Origin: Streptomyces hygroscopicus subsp. hygroscopicus
Lineage (GTDB): Bacteria; Actinomycetota; Actinomycetes; Streptomycetales; Streptomycetaceae
Assembly (NCBI RefSeq): GCF_001553455.1
Contig: NZ_BBOX01000051.1
Coordinates: 1 to 55,713, forward strand
Direction: 5' to 3'
DNA length: 55,713 nucleotides
Shown here: one piece after another, positions 8,303-16,552 of the stretch
Position numbering within the stretch: the stretch's first letter is position 1
Layout: every line of letters begins with the position of its first letter
The notes under the pieces: generated by a model
Seen by the model: the letters and a program-made list of their open reading frames with translations, nothing else
What the model was told of the DNA's origin: nothing
Database searches by the model: none
Made by a program: the position numbers and the translations under genes

Positions 8303-9241
8303 TCAGGGGCAGAGGATGACCTGGCCGGCGTATGAGAGGTTGCCGCCGAAGCCGAAGAGGAGCACCGGGGCGCCGGAGCGGATCTCCCCCCGCTCGACGA
8401 GTTTGGAGAGCGCGAGCGGAATGCTGGCCGCCGAGGTGTTGCCCGACTCCACCACGTCACGGGCGATCACCGCGTTGATCGCGCCCAGCTTGCGGGCGAC
8501 CGGTTCGATGATCCGCAGATTGGCCTGGTGCAGCACGACCCCGGCCAGGTCCTCGGGGGCGGTCCCGGCCCGTTCGCACACCTCCCGCGCGATCGGCGGC
8601 AGATGGGTGGTGGCCCAGCGGTAGACGGTCTGGCCCTCCTGCGAGAACCGGGGCGGTGTGCCCTCGATACGGACCGCGTCGCCCATCTCCGGGACCGAAC
8701 CCCACAGCACCGGGCCGATACCCGGCCGCTCGGCGGCCACCACCACGGCCGCGCCCGCGCCGTCGCCGGTCAGGACGCAGGTGGAGCGGTCGGTCCAGTC
8801 GGTGGCCGCGCTGAACTTGTCCGCGCCGATCACCAGCGCCGCGGTGGCCGCACCGGCCCGGATGGTGTGGTCGGCGGTGGCGAGGGCGTGGGTGAAGCCG
8901 GCGCACACCACGTTGAGGTCCATGGTGGCGGGGCGGGGCAGCCCGAGCCGGGCGGCGACCCGGGCCGCCATATTGGGGCTGCGGTCGATCGCCGTGCAGG
9001 TGGCGACGAGCACGAGGTCGATGTCGGAGGGGGCGAGACCGCTGTGCGCGAGCGCCTTGGCGGCGGCCGCCGCGGCCATCTCGTCGACCGTCTCGTCGGG
9101 GCGCGCGAGATGCCGGGTGCGGATGCCGACCCGGCTGCGGATCCACTCGTCGCTGGTGTCGACCATGTCCGCGAGGTCGTCGTTGCCGAGCACTTTCGCG
9201 GGCTGGTAGTGGCCGAGGGCCAGTACGTGCGAGCCGGTCAT
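8303..9241 (-). CDS. 3-oxoacyl-ACP synthase III family protein (KASIII)
   Basis: Thiolase-fold condensing enzyme of 312 aa. The KASIII triad is present: Cys113 (NVVCAGFTHAL), His238 (VVLHQANLRII) and Asn268 (ESGNTSAASIP), plus the GDGAGAAVVV and C-terminal GFGGNLSYAGQVIL motifs. It would condense an acyl-CoA with malonyl-ACP or transfer an acyl group. It stands alone, without fab neighbours or an ACP gene, so it is more likely a specialised or secondary-metabolite starter enzyme than the housekeeping fabH. The region 9242-9544 upstream shows no gene. Confidence 0.88.
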   Translation of the reverse strand: MTGSHVLALGHYQPAKVLGNDDLADMVDTSDEWIRSRVGIRTRHLARPDETVDEMAAAAAAKALAHSGLAPSDIDLVLVATCTAIDRSPNMAARVAARLGLPRPATMDLNVVCAGFTHALATADHTIRAGAATAALVIGADKFSAATDWTDRSTCVLTGDGAGAAVVVAAERPGIGPVLWGSVPEMGDAVRIEGTPPRFSQEGQTVYRWATTHLPPIAREVCERAGTAPEDLAGVVLHQANLRIIEPVARKLGAINAVIARDVVESGNTSAASIPLALSKLVERGEIRSGAPVLLFGFGGNLSYAGQVILCP

Positions 9242-9544
9242 CGGTCATCCCCTTTTCGCGCCGGTGTCGACGGATCCATGCCTTTTGCGTGGATCTCGAC
9301 GCACAGTCTGCGGTGTGCCCAGTCTTGAGCCGAGCAGACGTGCCGTGCGCGGGCGTACCCGCCAATCTTGTGCGCCGAGATCTGGAGCTTTCCGCCTTCC
9401 CCCGGCGTGGGCCGGACCGGACGGACACCGCACGGGGTCCGGCGGTGCCGTGCGTGGTGGGGGTCATGTCCCGCGTTACCGGTGGGTCATGGGCGGCGGC
9501 CGAGGGGTCCAAATAGGCCAACGACACGTGCCTGGGCGTTCGTT

Positions 9545-9569
9545 GACTGGTCAGCCGGTAGGTGGGTAT
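9545..9569 (+). promoter_or_regulatory. candidate SigB/SigH-type promoter for the STAS gene
   Basis: GACT (9545-9548), a 15-nt spacer and GGGTAT (9564-9569) fit the Streptomyces SigB-family consensus GNNT-N14-16-GGGTAY, 95 bp before the ATG at 9665. The sequence match is direct; promoter activity is inferred. Confidence 0.6.
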
Positions 9570-9664
9570 GTCATCTACTGAAGGGCCGGCCTGGACCCCG
9601 GCGATGACCGGTGTGGCCGCGGGCTCCGGTGTCGCGCGCCTCCCCCAGGGGCAAGGAGGCTTGC

Positions 9665-10057
9665 ATGTTCGATGATCGGCCCGCCTTCGGCGTCCGAGTC
9701 CACGCGGTCGGCGGCGTCACTGTCGCCGAGATCGCGGGGGAGCTGGACATCTTCGCCGCGGGGCGGATCGTGGCGCGGCTCGATTCTCTCGCTCAGGCAC
9801 CGGGTCCGGACCTGGTCCTGGACCTCCGGCCGGTCACGTTCCTGGACTGTGCCGGGTTGTCCTTACTGTGTCGATTGCGTAATCGCGTGCTGGAGCGGGA
9901 CGGGCGGCTGCGGCTCGTCATCGACGAACCGCGGTTCCTGCGGCTGCTGCGCATGGTCCGGCTGGACGAGGCGTTCGAGGTGTTGGAGGATCTGACACCG
10001 GCGATCGCGGGGGCGGCGGGCCCGGTGACCGGAGGGGGCGGTGACACCCTCGCGTAG
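9665..10057 (+). CDS. STAS-domain anti-sigma factor antagonist lacking the phospho-serine
   Basis: Protein of 130 aa with a single STAS fold (VTVAEIAGELDIFAAGRIVA, LVLDLRPVTFLDCAGLSLL, RLRLVIDEPRFLRLLRMV). STAS antagonists bind RsbW-type kinases and free the sigma factor until they are phosphorylated on a serine in a D-S-S/T-G motif. Here that motif reads Asp61-Cys62-Ala63-Gly64, with no hydroxyl acceptor. This suggests a constitutively active antagonist or a different control mode. It lies behind a SigB/SigH-type promoter, with AAGGAGG before ATG 9665. Confidence 0.88.
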   Translation: MFDDRPAFGVRVHAVGGVTVAEIAGELDIFAAGRIVARLDSLAQAPGPDLVLDLRPVTFLDCAGLSLLCRLRNRVLERDGRLRLVIDEPRFLRLLRMVRLDEAFEVLEDLTPAIAGAAGPVTGGGGDTLA

Positions 10058-10284
10058 GTTGGATCTGACGAAGTGTCAATACTAAGAACCGAAATTCACT
10101 CGAACGAGCGGTCTTCATCGGCGGAATACCGCGTCCCTGCCTCTGTAACCGAGGGTTACCCTTTTACGCTCGCGAGACCTCGCCCAGGACCCGGCGGATT
10201 CGCACCCGACGCCCGACCCTGCCCGCTTCCGGGACCTTGACGAAGGTGAGAGGGGGCAGTGTGCCGTTCCGAGGGGATATCGCG

Positions 10285-10935
10285 ATGACGCAGCCAGGCG
10301 CTCCCCGTCGTGCGGCTGCCCGTCGTACGCCGATGCCACTGGACCGCGGTGCCCGGAGCGCCGCCCAGGGCCCGGCCGACGGGGACCCGGCCGCGCAGGG
10401 CTCGGCCGACGGGGATCTCGCCGCGCGGGGCTCGGCTGATGGGGGTCTCGCCGGGCAGGGCTTCGCCGACGGGGATCTCGCCGCGCAGGATTCCGCCGAT
10501 CACCTGGCCGCGCGGGGCTCGGCTGATGGGGACCTGGCCGCGCAGGGCCTCGCCGATGGGGATCCGGCCGGGTGGGACGGGGCCGCCGCGGACGCCGCCG
10601 CTCCCCGCGTCCATACGCACCGGGTCGGCGCGTACACCGTCGTGGAACTCCACGGCGAGATCGACATCGCCGGGGTGGGAATTGTGGGACCTGGGCTGGA
10701 CGCGGCCACGGCCGGGGACGAGCCCGCGGTGATCGTGGACTTACGGCCGACCGCCTTCTTCGACTGTTCGGGCCTGGGGCTGCTGTGCCGGGCCCATCGG
10801 CGTGTCATGGAGTGGGGCGGGCGGATGCGGCTGGTCTGCGACAACGCCTTGATCCTCCGCACCCTGCGCGCGGGGAGGCTGCTGGATGTGCTCCGCCCGG
10901 TCGCCACACTGGACGAGGCGCTGCGCGAGGAATAG
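10285..10935 (+). CDS. STAS-domain anti-sigma factor antagonist with repetitive N-terminal extension
   Basis: Protein of 216 aa. Residues 27-95 are seven units of an Ala/Gly/Asp-rich decapeptide (AQGSADGDLA type, one unit of nine residues). Residues from about 110 to the end form a STAS domain (YTVVELHGEIDIAGVGIVGP, VDLRPTAFFDCSGLGLLCR, LRAGRLLDVLRP). The phosphorylation motif is D-C-S-G, keeping one serine, unlike its neighbour. ATG 10285 has GAGGGG eight bases upstream. Family members are normally about 110-130 aa; the extra length is all repeat. Confidence 0.88.
   Translation: MTQPGAPRRAAARRTPMPLDRGARSAAQGPADGDPAAQGSADGDLAARGSADGGLAGQGFADGDLAAQDSADHLAARGSADGDLAAQGLADGDPAGWDGAAADAAAPRVHTHRVGAYTVVELHGEIDIAGVGIVGPGLDAATAGDEPAVIVDLRPTAFFDCSGLGLLCRAHRRVMEWGGRMRLVCDNALILRTLRAGRLLDVLRPVATLDEALREE
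10363..10569 (+). repeat. 30-nt in-frame minisatellite in the second STAS gene
   Basis: Seven units: 10363-10392, 10393-10422, 10423-10452, 10453-10482, 10483-10509 (27 nt), 10510-10539 and 10540-10569. All lengths are multiples of three, so the frame is kept. Confidence 0.9.
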
Positions 10936-10960
10936 GGGTGCCCCCGGGGGCCGCGGTACC

Positions 10961-11065
10961 GGCTTCAGGGTCTCGGGTCCGGCGTCACGGGAAGCGGTTT
11001 CAGGGTCTCGCGTCCGGCGTCATGGGAACCGGCCTCAAGGTCTCAGACTCGGCGGTCCTGGGGAG
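10961..11065. repeat. 35-nt tandem repeat between convergent genes
   Basis: Three units (10961-10995, 10996-11030, 11031-11065) built on ggcttcagggtctcgggtcc plus a ggcgtcacgggaagc tail. The third runs across the stop codon (11043-11045) of the convergent small membrane-protein gene. Confidence 0.85.
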
Positions 11066-11255
11066 GGGGCGTCCGGTGGCCCCGGCGCTGCCGACCACGG
11101 CCCCAGCCGCGATGGCGGGCCCGGCCGCCGGCCGGAGCGACGTCATGGCTCTCCGGGGACATGTGGTTGCCGTTCTGGACATTGGTCCGGTGGATCAGCA
11201 GGGCGCCCACGGCGATCAGCGCGAGAATCACGACCACGGTGATCACAGTCTCCAT
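11043..11255 (-). CDS. small single-span membrane protein
   Basis: Protein of 70 aa: an N-terminal hydrophobic helix (METVITVVVILALIAVGALL) followed by a positively charged Arg/His-rich tail. The orientation suggested is Nout-Cin, with the tail in the cytoplasm. AGGGAG lies seven bases before ATG 11255. I do not recognise the family. The last seven residues (about 650 bp of neighbouring intergenic DNA share this composition) fall within a tandem repeat, so the C-terminus may have been altered. Confidence 0.6.
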   Translation of the reverse strand: METVITVVVILALIAVGALLIHRTNVQNGNHMSPESHDVAPAGGRARHRGWGRGRQRRGHRTPPPQDRRV

Positions 11256-11454
11256 GGTGCTCACTCCCTGGGGCCGGGCCCCAGCTGGACGGAATCCGGC
11301 CGGTTTGTGCGGAATGCTCCTGTGTCTACACGGTACCTCCGGCCGGAGGCGGCGTCGCTTCCCGCACACGCCGACCGCCCGCACCCGGCGTCGGGAACCA
11401 GGTGCGGGCGGGTCATGCCCTGATCCAACCCTGATCCAGGGGATCAGCGGATTC

Positions 11455-11525
11455 GGTGGGCCCGGTGGGCCCGGTGGGCGCAGTGGGGCCAGTGTGTTCC
11501 GCGGGCCCAGTGGGCTCAGTGGGTC
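11455..11525. repeat. short GC-rich tandem repeat at the snapalysin 3' end
   Basis: Degenerate units of gggcccggt / cagtgggcc type run from 11455 into the last codons of the protease (its stop lies at 11516). The minus-strand motif cccactg around the stop codon recurs downstream. Confidence 0.7.
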
Positions 11526-12181
11526 TTGGCGAGCTTCTTCTCGAGCGAGGCCAGGCCGTTGGCCCAGAGCTGGTTGACGCGGTTGATCTCGTTCTGGTTC
11601 GGCTGCGAGTTGGTGCAGGACGGGCCGGGGCCGCCGCCGGACATCAGCTCGCTGCACGGACCCTGGTAGTGGTCCGGCAGGCCCAGCACATGGCCGGTCT
11701 CGTGTGCGGTGACCCGGGTGGAGTCGTACTGCTGGTTCTGGGCGTAGTCCAGGAAGACGTAACCGCTGCCGTGGCCGTCGGTGCTCGCGTACGAGCCTCT
11801 GGGGTCGTTGCCCTCCCGGTAGGTGAAGTCCGGGTTGCTGCCCTCCTGCAGCTTCACGTTGCTCACCGCGGAGTTCCAGATCTGGGTGGAGCGGGCTATC
11901 ACCGACCGGAAGGTCGGGGCCTGGCTCGCGCTGTAGGTCACGGTGACGGCGGCCGTCGCGCTGGGCGACTTCGCCCGCTTGGCCAGCGCCGACTTCATCA
12001 CGGCCTTGATGAAGGCGTCGGTGTCCGCCCGCTCCTCACCGCTCGGGGTGTAGGCGGCGGTCGCGGCGCCCCGCTGAGCCGTGGCGTGGTCGGGCGTGGC
12101 CGCGGACGCGGGCACGGCGGCCAGGGTCGCCGCCAGGCCGAGGCCGATGGTCGCGGACAGCGCCAGCTTCGGAAGTGACAT
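11516..12181 (-). CDS. snpA: snapalysin-type secreted metalloprotease (M7)
   Basis: Secreted zinc protease of 221 aa. A signal peptide ([20 protein letters not shown], then AAVPASA) is followed by a propeptide of about 55 residues and the mature domain. The active site is [12 protein letters not shown], the HExxHxxGxxD form of snapalysin in which Asp is the third zinc ligand. The mature part contains [20 protein letters not shown] and the C-terminal Cys-containing [21 protein letters not shown] precedes ATG 12181. It is divergent from a LysR gene, the classic snpA-snpR arrangement. Confidence 0.93.
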   Translation of the reverse strand: MSLPKLALSATIGLGLAATLAAVPASAATPDHATAQRGAATAAYTPSGEERADTDAFIKAVMKSALAKRAKSPSATAAVTVTYSASQAPTFRSVIARSTQIWNSAVSNVKLQEGSNPDFTYREGNDPRGSYASTDGHGSGYVFLDYAQNQQYDSTRVTAHETGHVLGLPDHYQGPCSELMSGGGPGPSCTNSQPNQNEINRVNQLWANGLASLEKKLAKTH

Positions 12182-12474
12182 GTGGGGGGCTCCTCATCGT
12201 CCTCGGGCCCCGGTCGCCGTGTGGGGAGGCGGCCGGGGCCGTGGGATGAACTCTTGGCTGACGCCGAGTCTTGAGGAGATCCGGCCGTACGCGGAGATAT
12301 CAACTGGTGATAGGACCACGACATATCCCCCGCCGGTGTCCCGGATCCTGCCGGACGGCGTTCGTTTGACCACCCGTCGACCGGTGTTTGGCCAGCTATT
12401 GATCATTCACGGTACGGGTTTGGCGGGGTTTCAGAGTCTGGTGTGACCGATGAAGGCGCAGTTATGCTCCCGCC
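12182..12474. promoter_or_regulatory. snpA/LysR divergent control region
   Basis: 293 bp separate the two divergent starts. The region is AT-richer near 12395-12420 and contains a TGATCA core (about 12400-12405). No T-N11-A operator could be assigned with confidence. Confidence 0.4.
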
Positions 12475-13749
12475 GTGGAGCTCGAGGTGAGGCACCTCCG
12501 TGCACTGTGCGCCATCGCCGACACCGGCAGCCTACGGAAGGCGGCGCGGCAACTGGGCATGACCCAGCCGTCCTTGACGACCCAGCTCCGGCGCATCGAG
12601 AACACCATCGGCGGCCGGCTGTTCTCCCGCGAGGTCACCGGCAGCCGGCCGACTCCGCTCGGGCGGTCCGTGCTGTGCCGCGCCCGGCCGATCGTGGCCG
12701 AAATGAACGCCTTGCTGAACGAGGTCAGACAGGAGGCGGGGCAGACCGCCGACGCCCGGCTGCGCATCGGCAGCACGGGCAGCCGGGCCGTGGTCGGCTG
12801 GCTGCGCAGGCTCCGCGCCCGCTACCCCGACACGGACACCACCATCCACATCGACGTCTCCGCCAACGCGCTGCTGCAGATGGTCGCCGCCAACCAGCTG
12901 GACGTCGCCTTCGTCCATGAGGTCGAGGGCGCGCCGCTGCGGGTGCCCGAGGGGGTGGAGCGCCGGGTGCTGGTCGCGCGGGAGCCGCAGTTCGTGGCGC
13001 TGGCCGAAACCCATCCGGCCGCCGCGCGGTCCGTGGTGCGGCTCGCCGACCTCGCCGCCGACCAGTGGATGGTCGACCCCAGCGTGGACGGCGAGGGCCC
13101 CGGGCTGCGCCGGGTCCTGGCCGCCGCGGGGCTCAACCCGCGGGTCGTGTACGGGGACTATCTGACCGCCGCCGATCTGGTCGCCTCGGGCGAGGTGGTC
13201 ACTCCCTGCCAGCCGACCGCGCGGTCCCGGCAGGGCGTGGCCGTACGTCCGCTGTACGGCGATCCGCTGATGGTCCGGCTGTTCCTGGCCTCACGGGTGA
13301 CCCCGGCGACCCGCACAGGGGTCGTCGGTCCTGCTGGGGCCGCTGGGCCTGCTGGGCTTGCTGGATCAGCTGGATCAGCTGGGGCCGCTGGGTCGGCTGG
13401 GCCTGCTGAGGTCGCTGGGTCTGTTGGGTCAGGTGGGCCTGCTGGGGTCGCTGGGCACGCTGGATCTGCTGGGGCCGCCGGACCTGCCGAGTTCGCCAGG
13501 TCCACCGGGTCTGCCGCTCCCGCCGGGCACACCGCTCCCGCCGGGGCCGGTTTGGGCGTGGTGCCCGGTGGTCCCCTCGACGTCGATGCCCTCTTCGGCG
13601 ACCTGGAGGATGCCTACTTCGAGATCGCCTGGGCGAGCGCTGCGTACCGCCAGTGGCTGGTGCGCAACGAGAGTCCGCTGCTGCGCTTCCACGCGGGCCG
13701 TGACGCGCTCGAGGCCATAGGTCTCGCCGGGCCCGCCGAGGGCTCTTAG
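12475..13749 (+). CDS. LysR-family regulator (snpR-like) with collagen-like insertion
   Basis: Regulator of 424 aa from GTG 12475. The N-terminal winged HTH is complete (VRHLRALCAIADTGSLRKAA, QLGMTQPSLTTQLRRIENTI), followed by a periplasmic-binding-like effector domain. Its position divergent from snapalysin suggests it activates that protease gene. Residues about 283-361 are an 80-residue Gly/Ala/Pro/Ser insertion of GPAGAAGPAGLAGSAG type, after which the C-terminal segment (LFGDLEDAYFEIAWASAAYR) resumes. Typical relatives are about 320-345 aa, so the excess equals the repeat. Its stop overlaps the stop of the convergent TetR gene by 4 bp. Confidence 0.88.
   Translation: MELEVRHLRALCAIADTGSLRKAARQLGMTQPSLTTQLRRIENTIGGRLFSREVTGSRPTPLGRSVLCRARPIVAEMNALLNEVRQEAGQTADARLRIGSTGSRAVVGWLRRLRARYPDTDTTIHIDVSANALLQMVAANQLDVAFVHEVEGAPLRVPEGVERRVLVAREPQFVALAETHPAAARSVVRLADLAADQWMVDPSVDGEGPGLRRVLAAAGLNPRVVYGDYLTAADLVASGEVVTPCQPTARSRQGVAVRPLYGDPLMVRLFLASRVTPATRTGVVGPAGAAGPAGLAGSAGSAGAAGSAGPAEVAGSVGSGGPAGVAGHAGSAGAAGPAEFARSTGSAAPAGHTAPAGAGLGVVPGGPLDVDALFGDLEDAYFEIAWASAAYRQWLVRNESPLLRFHAGRDALEAIGLAGPAEGS
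13318..13557 (+). repeat. in-frame 9/18-nt repeat (Gly-X-Y coding) within the LysR gene
   Basis: A run of ctgggcctg / gctggatca-like nonamers encodes Gly-Pro-Ala and Gly-Ser-Ala triplets. The protein frame stays open through the whole array. Confidence 0.85.
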
Positions 13750-14405
13750 CCAGGCGAGGCCGTCCGCTCGGCGGCCCCGATGCCCGTCAGGAGGAGTTCG
13801 AGCCCGAAGGCGAAGCGCGCGTCGAAGTCGAGCAGCCGGTGCGCCGGGCCCGCCGTGAGATGCGGGTAGCCGCCGGCGCGTAGGACGCCCTCGAGCATCT
13901 CGGTCTCTCCTCCGGCAGCGCCCTGTTGTTCGAGCGTCTCGCCCAGCACGTAGCAGAAGACCGAACTGGCGGCCCACAGGCTGTGGTCCCGGGCGAGACC
14001 GGCCTCGCGCATGCAGCCGACGAGGGTGTCGACGTACGTCAGGTTGTTGCGCTTGGCCGTGTAGTTGCCGCCCACGATGCGCGCCCCGTCGCGCTGCGCC
14101 AGCAAGGCCGCGCGCAGGCTTCCGGCCAGATGCCTGACGTGGTCGGTCCAGTCCGCGCCGTCGAACGGGTCGGCGGGCAGGGCCCGGGCGAGGATCGCCT
14201 CGGCCATCTCGCCGACCAGGGCGCCCTTGTTCGCGAACGACCGATAGATGGTCGGCAGATGCACACCGAGCCGATCGGCCAGCCGCCTCATCGTGAGTGC
14301 TTCCAGACCGCCTTCGTCCACCAGCGTGAGCGCCTCGCGCACCGCCTGGTCGGCGCGTGCGGCGGCCAGCGTGCCGCGCGTGCGGCCCGTCCCCTCGTTT
14401 GACAC
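13746..14405 (-). CDS. TetR-family regulator with C-terminal TetR_C-like domain
   Basis: Repressor of 219 aa from GTG 14405. The N-terminal HTH (LEALTMRRLADRLGVHLPTI, then YRSFANKGALVGEMAEAI) is followed by an all-helical ligand domain like that of class TetR(B/D) proteins. The frame is open to 14516, but that extension would run through the paired operator and into the divergent gene. GTG 14405 lies directly beside the operator's left arm, so the transcript may be nearly leaderless. It probably represses itself and the divergent reductase-flavoprotein pair. Confidence 0.85.
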   Translation of the reverse strand: MSNEGTGRTRGTLAAARADQAVREALTLVDEGGLEALTMRRLADRLGVHLPTIYRSFANKGALVGEMAEAILARALPADPFDGADWTDHVRHLAGSLRAALLAQRDGARIVGGNYTAKRNNLTYVDTLVGCMREAGLARDHSLWAASSVFCYVLGETLEQQGAAGGETEMLEGVLRAGGYPHLTAGPAHRLLDFDARFAFGLELLLTGIGAAERTASPG

Positions 14406-14456
14406 GTTAACGATGTTATCAGTAGCGTGGGCGGACCCGTTGATAACGTTGTTAAC
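14406..14456. promoter_or_regulatory. paired TetR operator between divergent genes
   Basis: Two 17-nt arms in inverted orientation, gttaacgatgttatcag (14406-14422) and ttgataacgttgttaac (14440-14456), match at 14 of 17 positions and are separated by 17 nt. Each arm is itself nearly palindromic (GATAAC-gtt-GTTAAC), so two TetR dimers could bind side by side. Confidence 0.75.
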
Positions 14457-14475
14457 ATGAGGGTCGGGTGACGAG

Positions 14476-15438
14476 ATGAGTTCTCCCTCTTCCGTGTCCG
14501 CCGGGTTCGAGGTCACCGTGCGACAGCTGCGCTGGGAGGCGGACGGTGTGCTCTCGCTCCAGCTGCAGAAGGCCGCGGGCGGGCCGCTGCCGCCCTGGGA
14601 ACCCGGAGCGCACGTCGATCTCGTGCTGCCGACCGGGATCCAGCGCCAGTACTCCCTGTGCGGTCCGCTCGGTGAGCGGTCGCACTACCGGCTCGGGGTA
14701 CGACGGGAACGGGCCAGCCGCGGCGGCTCCGAGTACGTGCACGCCTTCCTGCGCCCCGGGCAGCGCCTGTACCTCAAAGGCCCCCGCAGCAACTTCGCCT
14801 TCCAGCCGGCCGCGTCGTACGTGTTCGTCGCCGGCGGCATCGGGATCACGCCGATTCTGCCGATGATCCGCCAGGCCGAGTCCTGGGGCCGGCCCTGGCG
14901 GCTGCTGTACGCCGGCCACACGGCGGCGTCGATGCCGTTCCTCGACGAGCTGAGGACCTACGGGTCACGGGTGAGCCTCCACCCCGCCGACACCGTCGGC
15001 CGTATCCCCCTGGCCTCGTACTTCGCCCAGGTCAAGCCCGGCGTCAAGGTGTACGCCTGCGGCCCGGCGCCGCTGCTGGCCGCGCTCGAGGACGCCGTGG
15101 GCCACTGGCCGCCGGACACCCTGCACGTCGAACGCTTCAAAGCCCGCCCGCAGGGCTCCGCCGAAGAGGACAAGCCCGTCGAGGTCGTCTGCCGGGCCTC
15201 CGGAAGGACCGTCACCGTCCCGGCCGGCCGCAGCGTCCTCGACGCCGTCGAGGAGGCCGGGATCCCGGTCCCGGCCTCCTGCCGGTCCGGGCTCTGCGGC
15301 TCCTGCGAGACCGCCGTGCTCGACGGCGTGCCCGACCACCGCGACGAGATCCTCTCCACGGACGAACGGGCGGCCAACGACCGGATGTTCGTCTGCGTAT
15401 CACGCGCCCGGACGCCGCGTCTCGTACTCGACCTGTGA
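14476..15438 (+). CDS. PDR/VanB-type ferredoxin oxidoreductase
   Basis: Protein of 320 aa with the three-part phthalate dioxygenase reductase layout. An FMN-binding beta barrel (residues 10-110, IQRQYSLCGP) comes first. An NAD(P)-binding domain (115-225, VFVAGGIGITPILPMI and VYACGPAPLLAAL) follows. A C-terminal plant-type [2Fe-2S] domain (235-320) has CRSGLCGSC with a final Cys in FVCVS. It should pass electrons from NAD(P)H to an oxygenase or demethylase, but no oxygenase gene is adjacent. It is followed by an FMN-binding PPOX-like gene and controlled by the divergent TetR gene. Confidence 0.93.
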   Translation: MSSPSSVSAGFEVTVRQLRWEADGVLSLQLQKAAGGPLPPWEPGAHVDLVLPTGIQRQYSLCGPLGERSHYRLGVRRERASRGGSEYVHAFLRPGQRLYLKGPRSNFAFQPAASYVFVAGGIGITPILPMIRQAESWGRPWRLLYAGHTAASMPFLDELRTYGSRVSLHPADTVGRIPLASYFAQVKPGVKVYACGPAPLLAALEDAVGHWPPDTLHVERFKARPQGSAEEDKPVEVVCRASGRTVTVPAGRSVLDAVEEAGIPVPASCRSGLCGSCETAVLDGVPDHRDEILSTDERAANDRMFVCVSRARTPRLVLDL

Positions 15439-15468
15439 CCACGAAGGCTCGACCTGTGACCACGAAGG
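15427..15468 (+). repeat. 21-nt direct duplication spanning the reductase stop codon
   Basis: ctcgacctgtgaccacgaag plus a final g occurs twice back to back (15427-15447, 15448-15468). The first copy holds the last codons and TGA of the reductase, and the second ends just before the next gene's ribosome-binding site. Confidence 0.95.
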
Positions 15469-15483
15469 AAAGGAAGGCACGCC

Positions 15484-16173
15484 ATGGCAACGGCCGGTAC
15501 CGCACGCCCACCGACCACCACCGCCGCGGACCTCTACACCCCGATCACGATGGAGCGGGTCCGCGAGGTCATCGGGAACCCGCCGAAGTTCATCGTGGAG
15601 AAGAAGGACTCGAAACTCGGCGAGTTCGCCGCCCGGTTCATCGCCCACAGCCCCTTCTTCTGCATGGCCACCGTCGGGGCCGACGGGCAGCTGGACACCA
15701 GCCCCAAGGGCGACCCGCCCGGCTCCGTGCGCATTCTCGACCCGTGGACGCTGGCCATCCCCGACCGGCCCGGCAACAAGCTCGCCGACGGCTTCGAGAA
15801 CATCACCCGCAACCCGGCGGTCGGGCTCGTCTTCTTCGTCCCCGGCGTACGCGAGGTGATCCGGGTGAACGGCGACGCGTTCGTCACCGACGACCCGGAA
15901 CTGCTCGACATCCTCAGCGCGGACGGCAAACCGGCCGTGCTCGCGACCATCGTGCGCATCCGCGAGGTGTTCGGCCAGTGCGGAAAAGCGGTCATCCGGG
16001 CCGGGCTCTGGGACGGCGACCCCCGCGGACTGGCCGACGCGGTCCTGCTGAACGGGGACTTCTACACCCTGACGATCGCGGAGAACGCCGCCAAGATGGC
16101 CGACAGCCTCGGTGACCTGGCTGACGGCCTGCACGACGTCATCGACGACCACTACAAGAACGACCTGTACTGA
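15484..16173 (+). CDS. pyridoxamine 5'-phosphate oxidase-like FMN protein (MSMEG_1061 type)
   Basis: Protein of 229 aa with a split-barrel flavin-binding fold: FFCMATVGADGQLDTSPKGD, NPAVGLVFFVPG and VIRVNGDAFVTDDPEL are typical of the MSMEG_1061 family of PPOX-type flavoproteins. Its start lies 45 bp after the PDR reductase stop, with AAGGAAAGGAAGG upstream of ATG 15484, so the two form an operon. A plausible role is redox conversion or detoxification of a small molecule sensed by the TetR protein; the substrate is unknown. Confidence 0.85.
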   Translation: MATAGTARPPTTTAADLYTPITMERVREVIGNPPKFIVEKKDSKLGEFAARFIAHSPFFCMATVGADGQLDTSPKGDPPGSVRILDPWTLAIPDRPGNKLADGFENITRNPAVGLVFFVPGVREVIRVNGDAFVTDDPELLDILSADGKPAVLATIVRIREVFGQCGKAVIRAGLWDGDPRGLADAVLLNGDFYTLTIAENAAKMADSLGDLADGLHDVIDDHYKNDLY

Positions 16174-16188
16174 AGCCGCACGGCGGGT

Positions 16189-16228
16189 AGACGCTCGGCC
16201 GCGGCCCCAGACGCTCGGCCGCGGCCCG
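16189..16228. repeat. 20-nt tandem duplication
   Basis: agacgctcggccgcggccc plus one base occurs twice in a row (16189-16208, 16209-16228), just after the PPOX-like gene. Confidence 0.9.
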
Positions 16229-16430
16229 GCGGCGCCCCTCGGCAGGACGCCATGTGCCGGACCGGGCCCGGCCCCGTCCACCGGGCCCGCCCCGTGCGGC
16301 TCGCCCGGCGGGCCCGGCCAGGGGAGCGGGCACGCCCACGCGAGGCGCCGCCGCGCGAGGTGCCCGCGCGAGGGGTCGGCCCGGTGGCCGTGGGCCGGTG
16401 CGGTCGTGGGCCGACGCGGTCGTGGGCTCG

Positions 16431-16552
16431 GCCAGCCCAGGTGCGGCCAGTCCGGGTCCGGCCAGTCCGGGGCCGTCAGCCCAGGCCCGGTCAGCCCCAG
16501 GTCCGGTCAGCCCCAGGTCCGGTCAGCCCAGGTCCGGTCAGCCCAGGTCCGG
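16431..16552. repeat. 15/16-nt tandem repeat seeded by the phosphatase 3' end
   Basis: Seven or more degenerate units of ccaggtccggtcagcc (15-16 nt) end inside the phosphatase gene. The unit contains that gene's last codons (PDLG) and TGA stop (16538-16540, minus strand). The rest of 16229-16430 is GC-rich and shows no gene. Confidence 0.9.
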
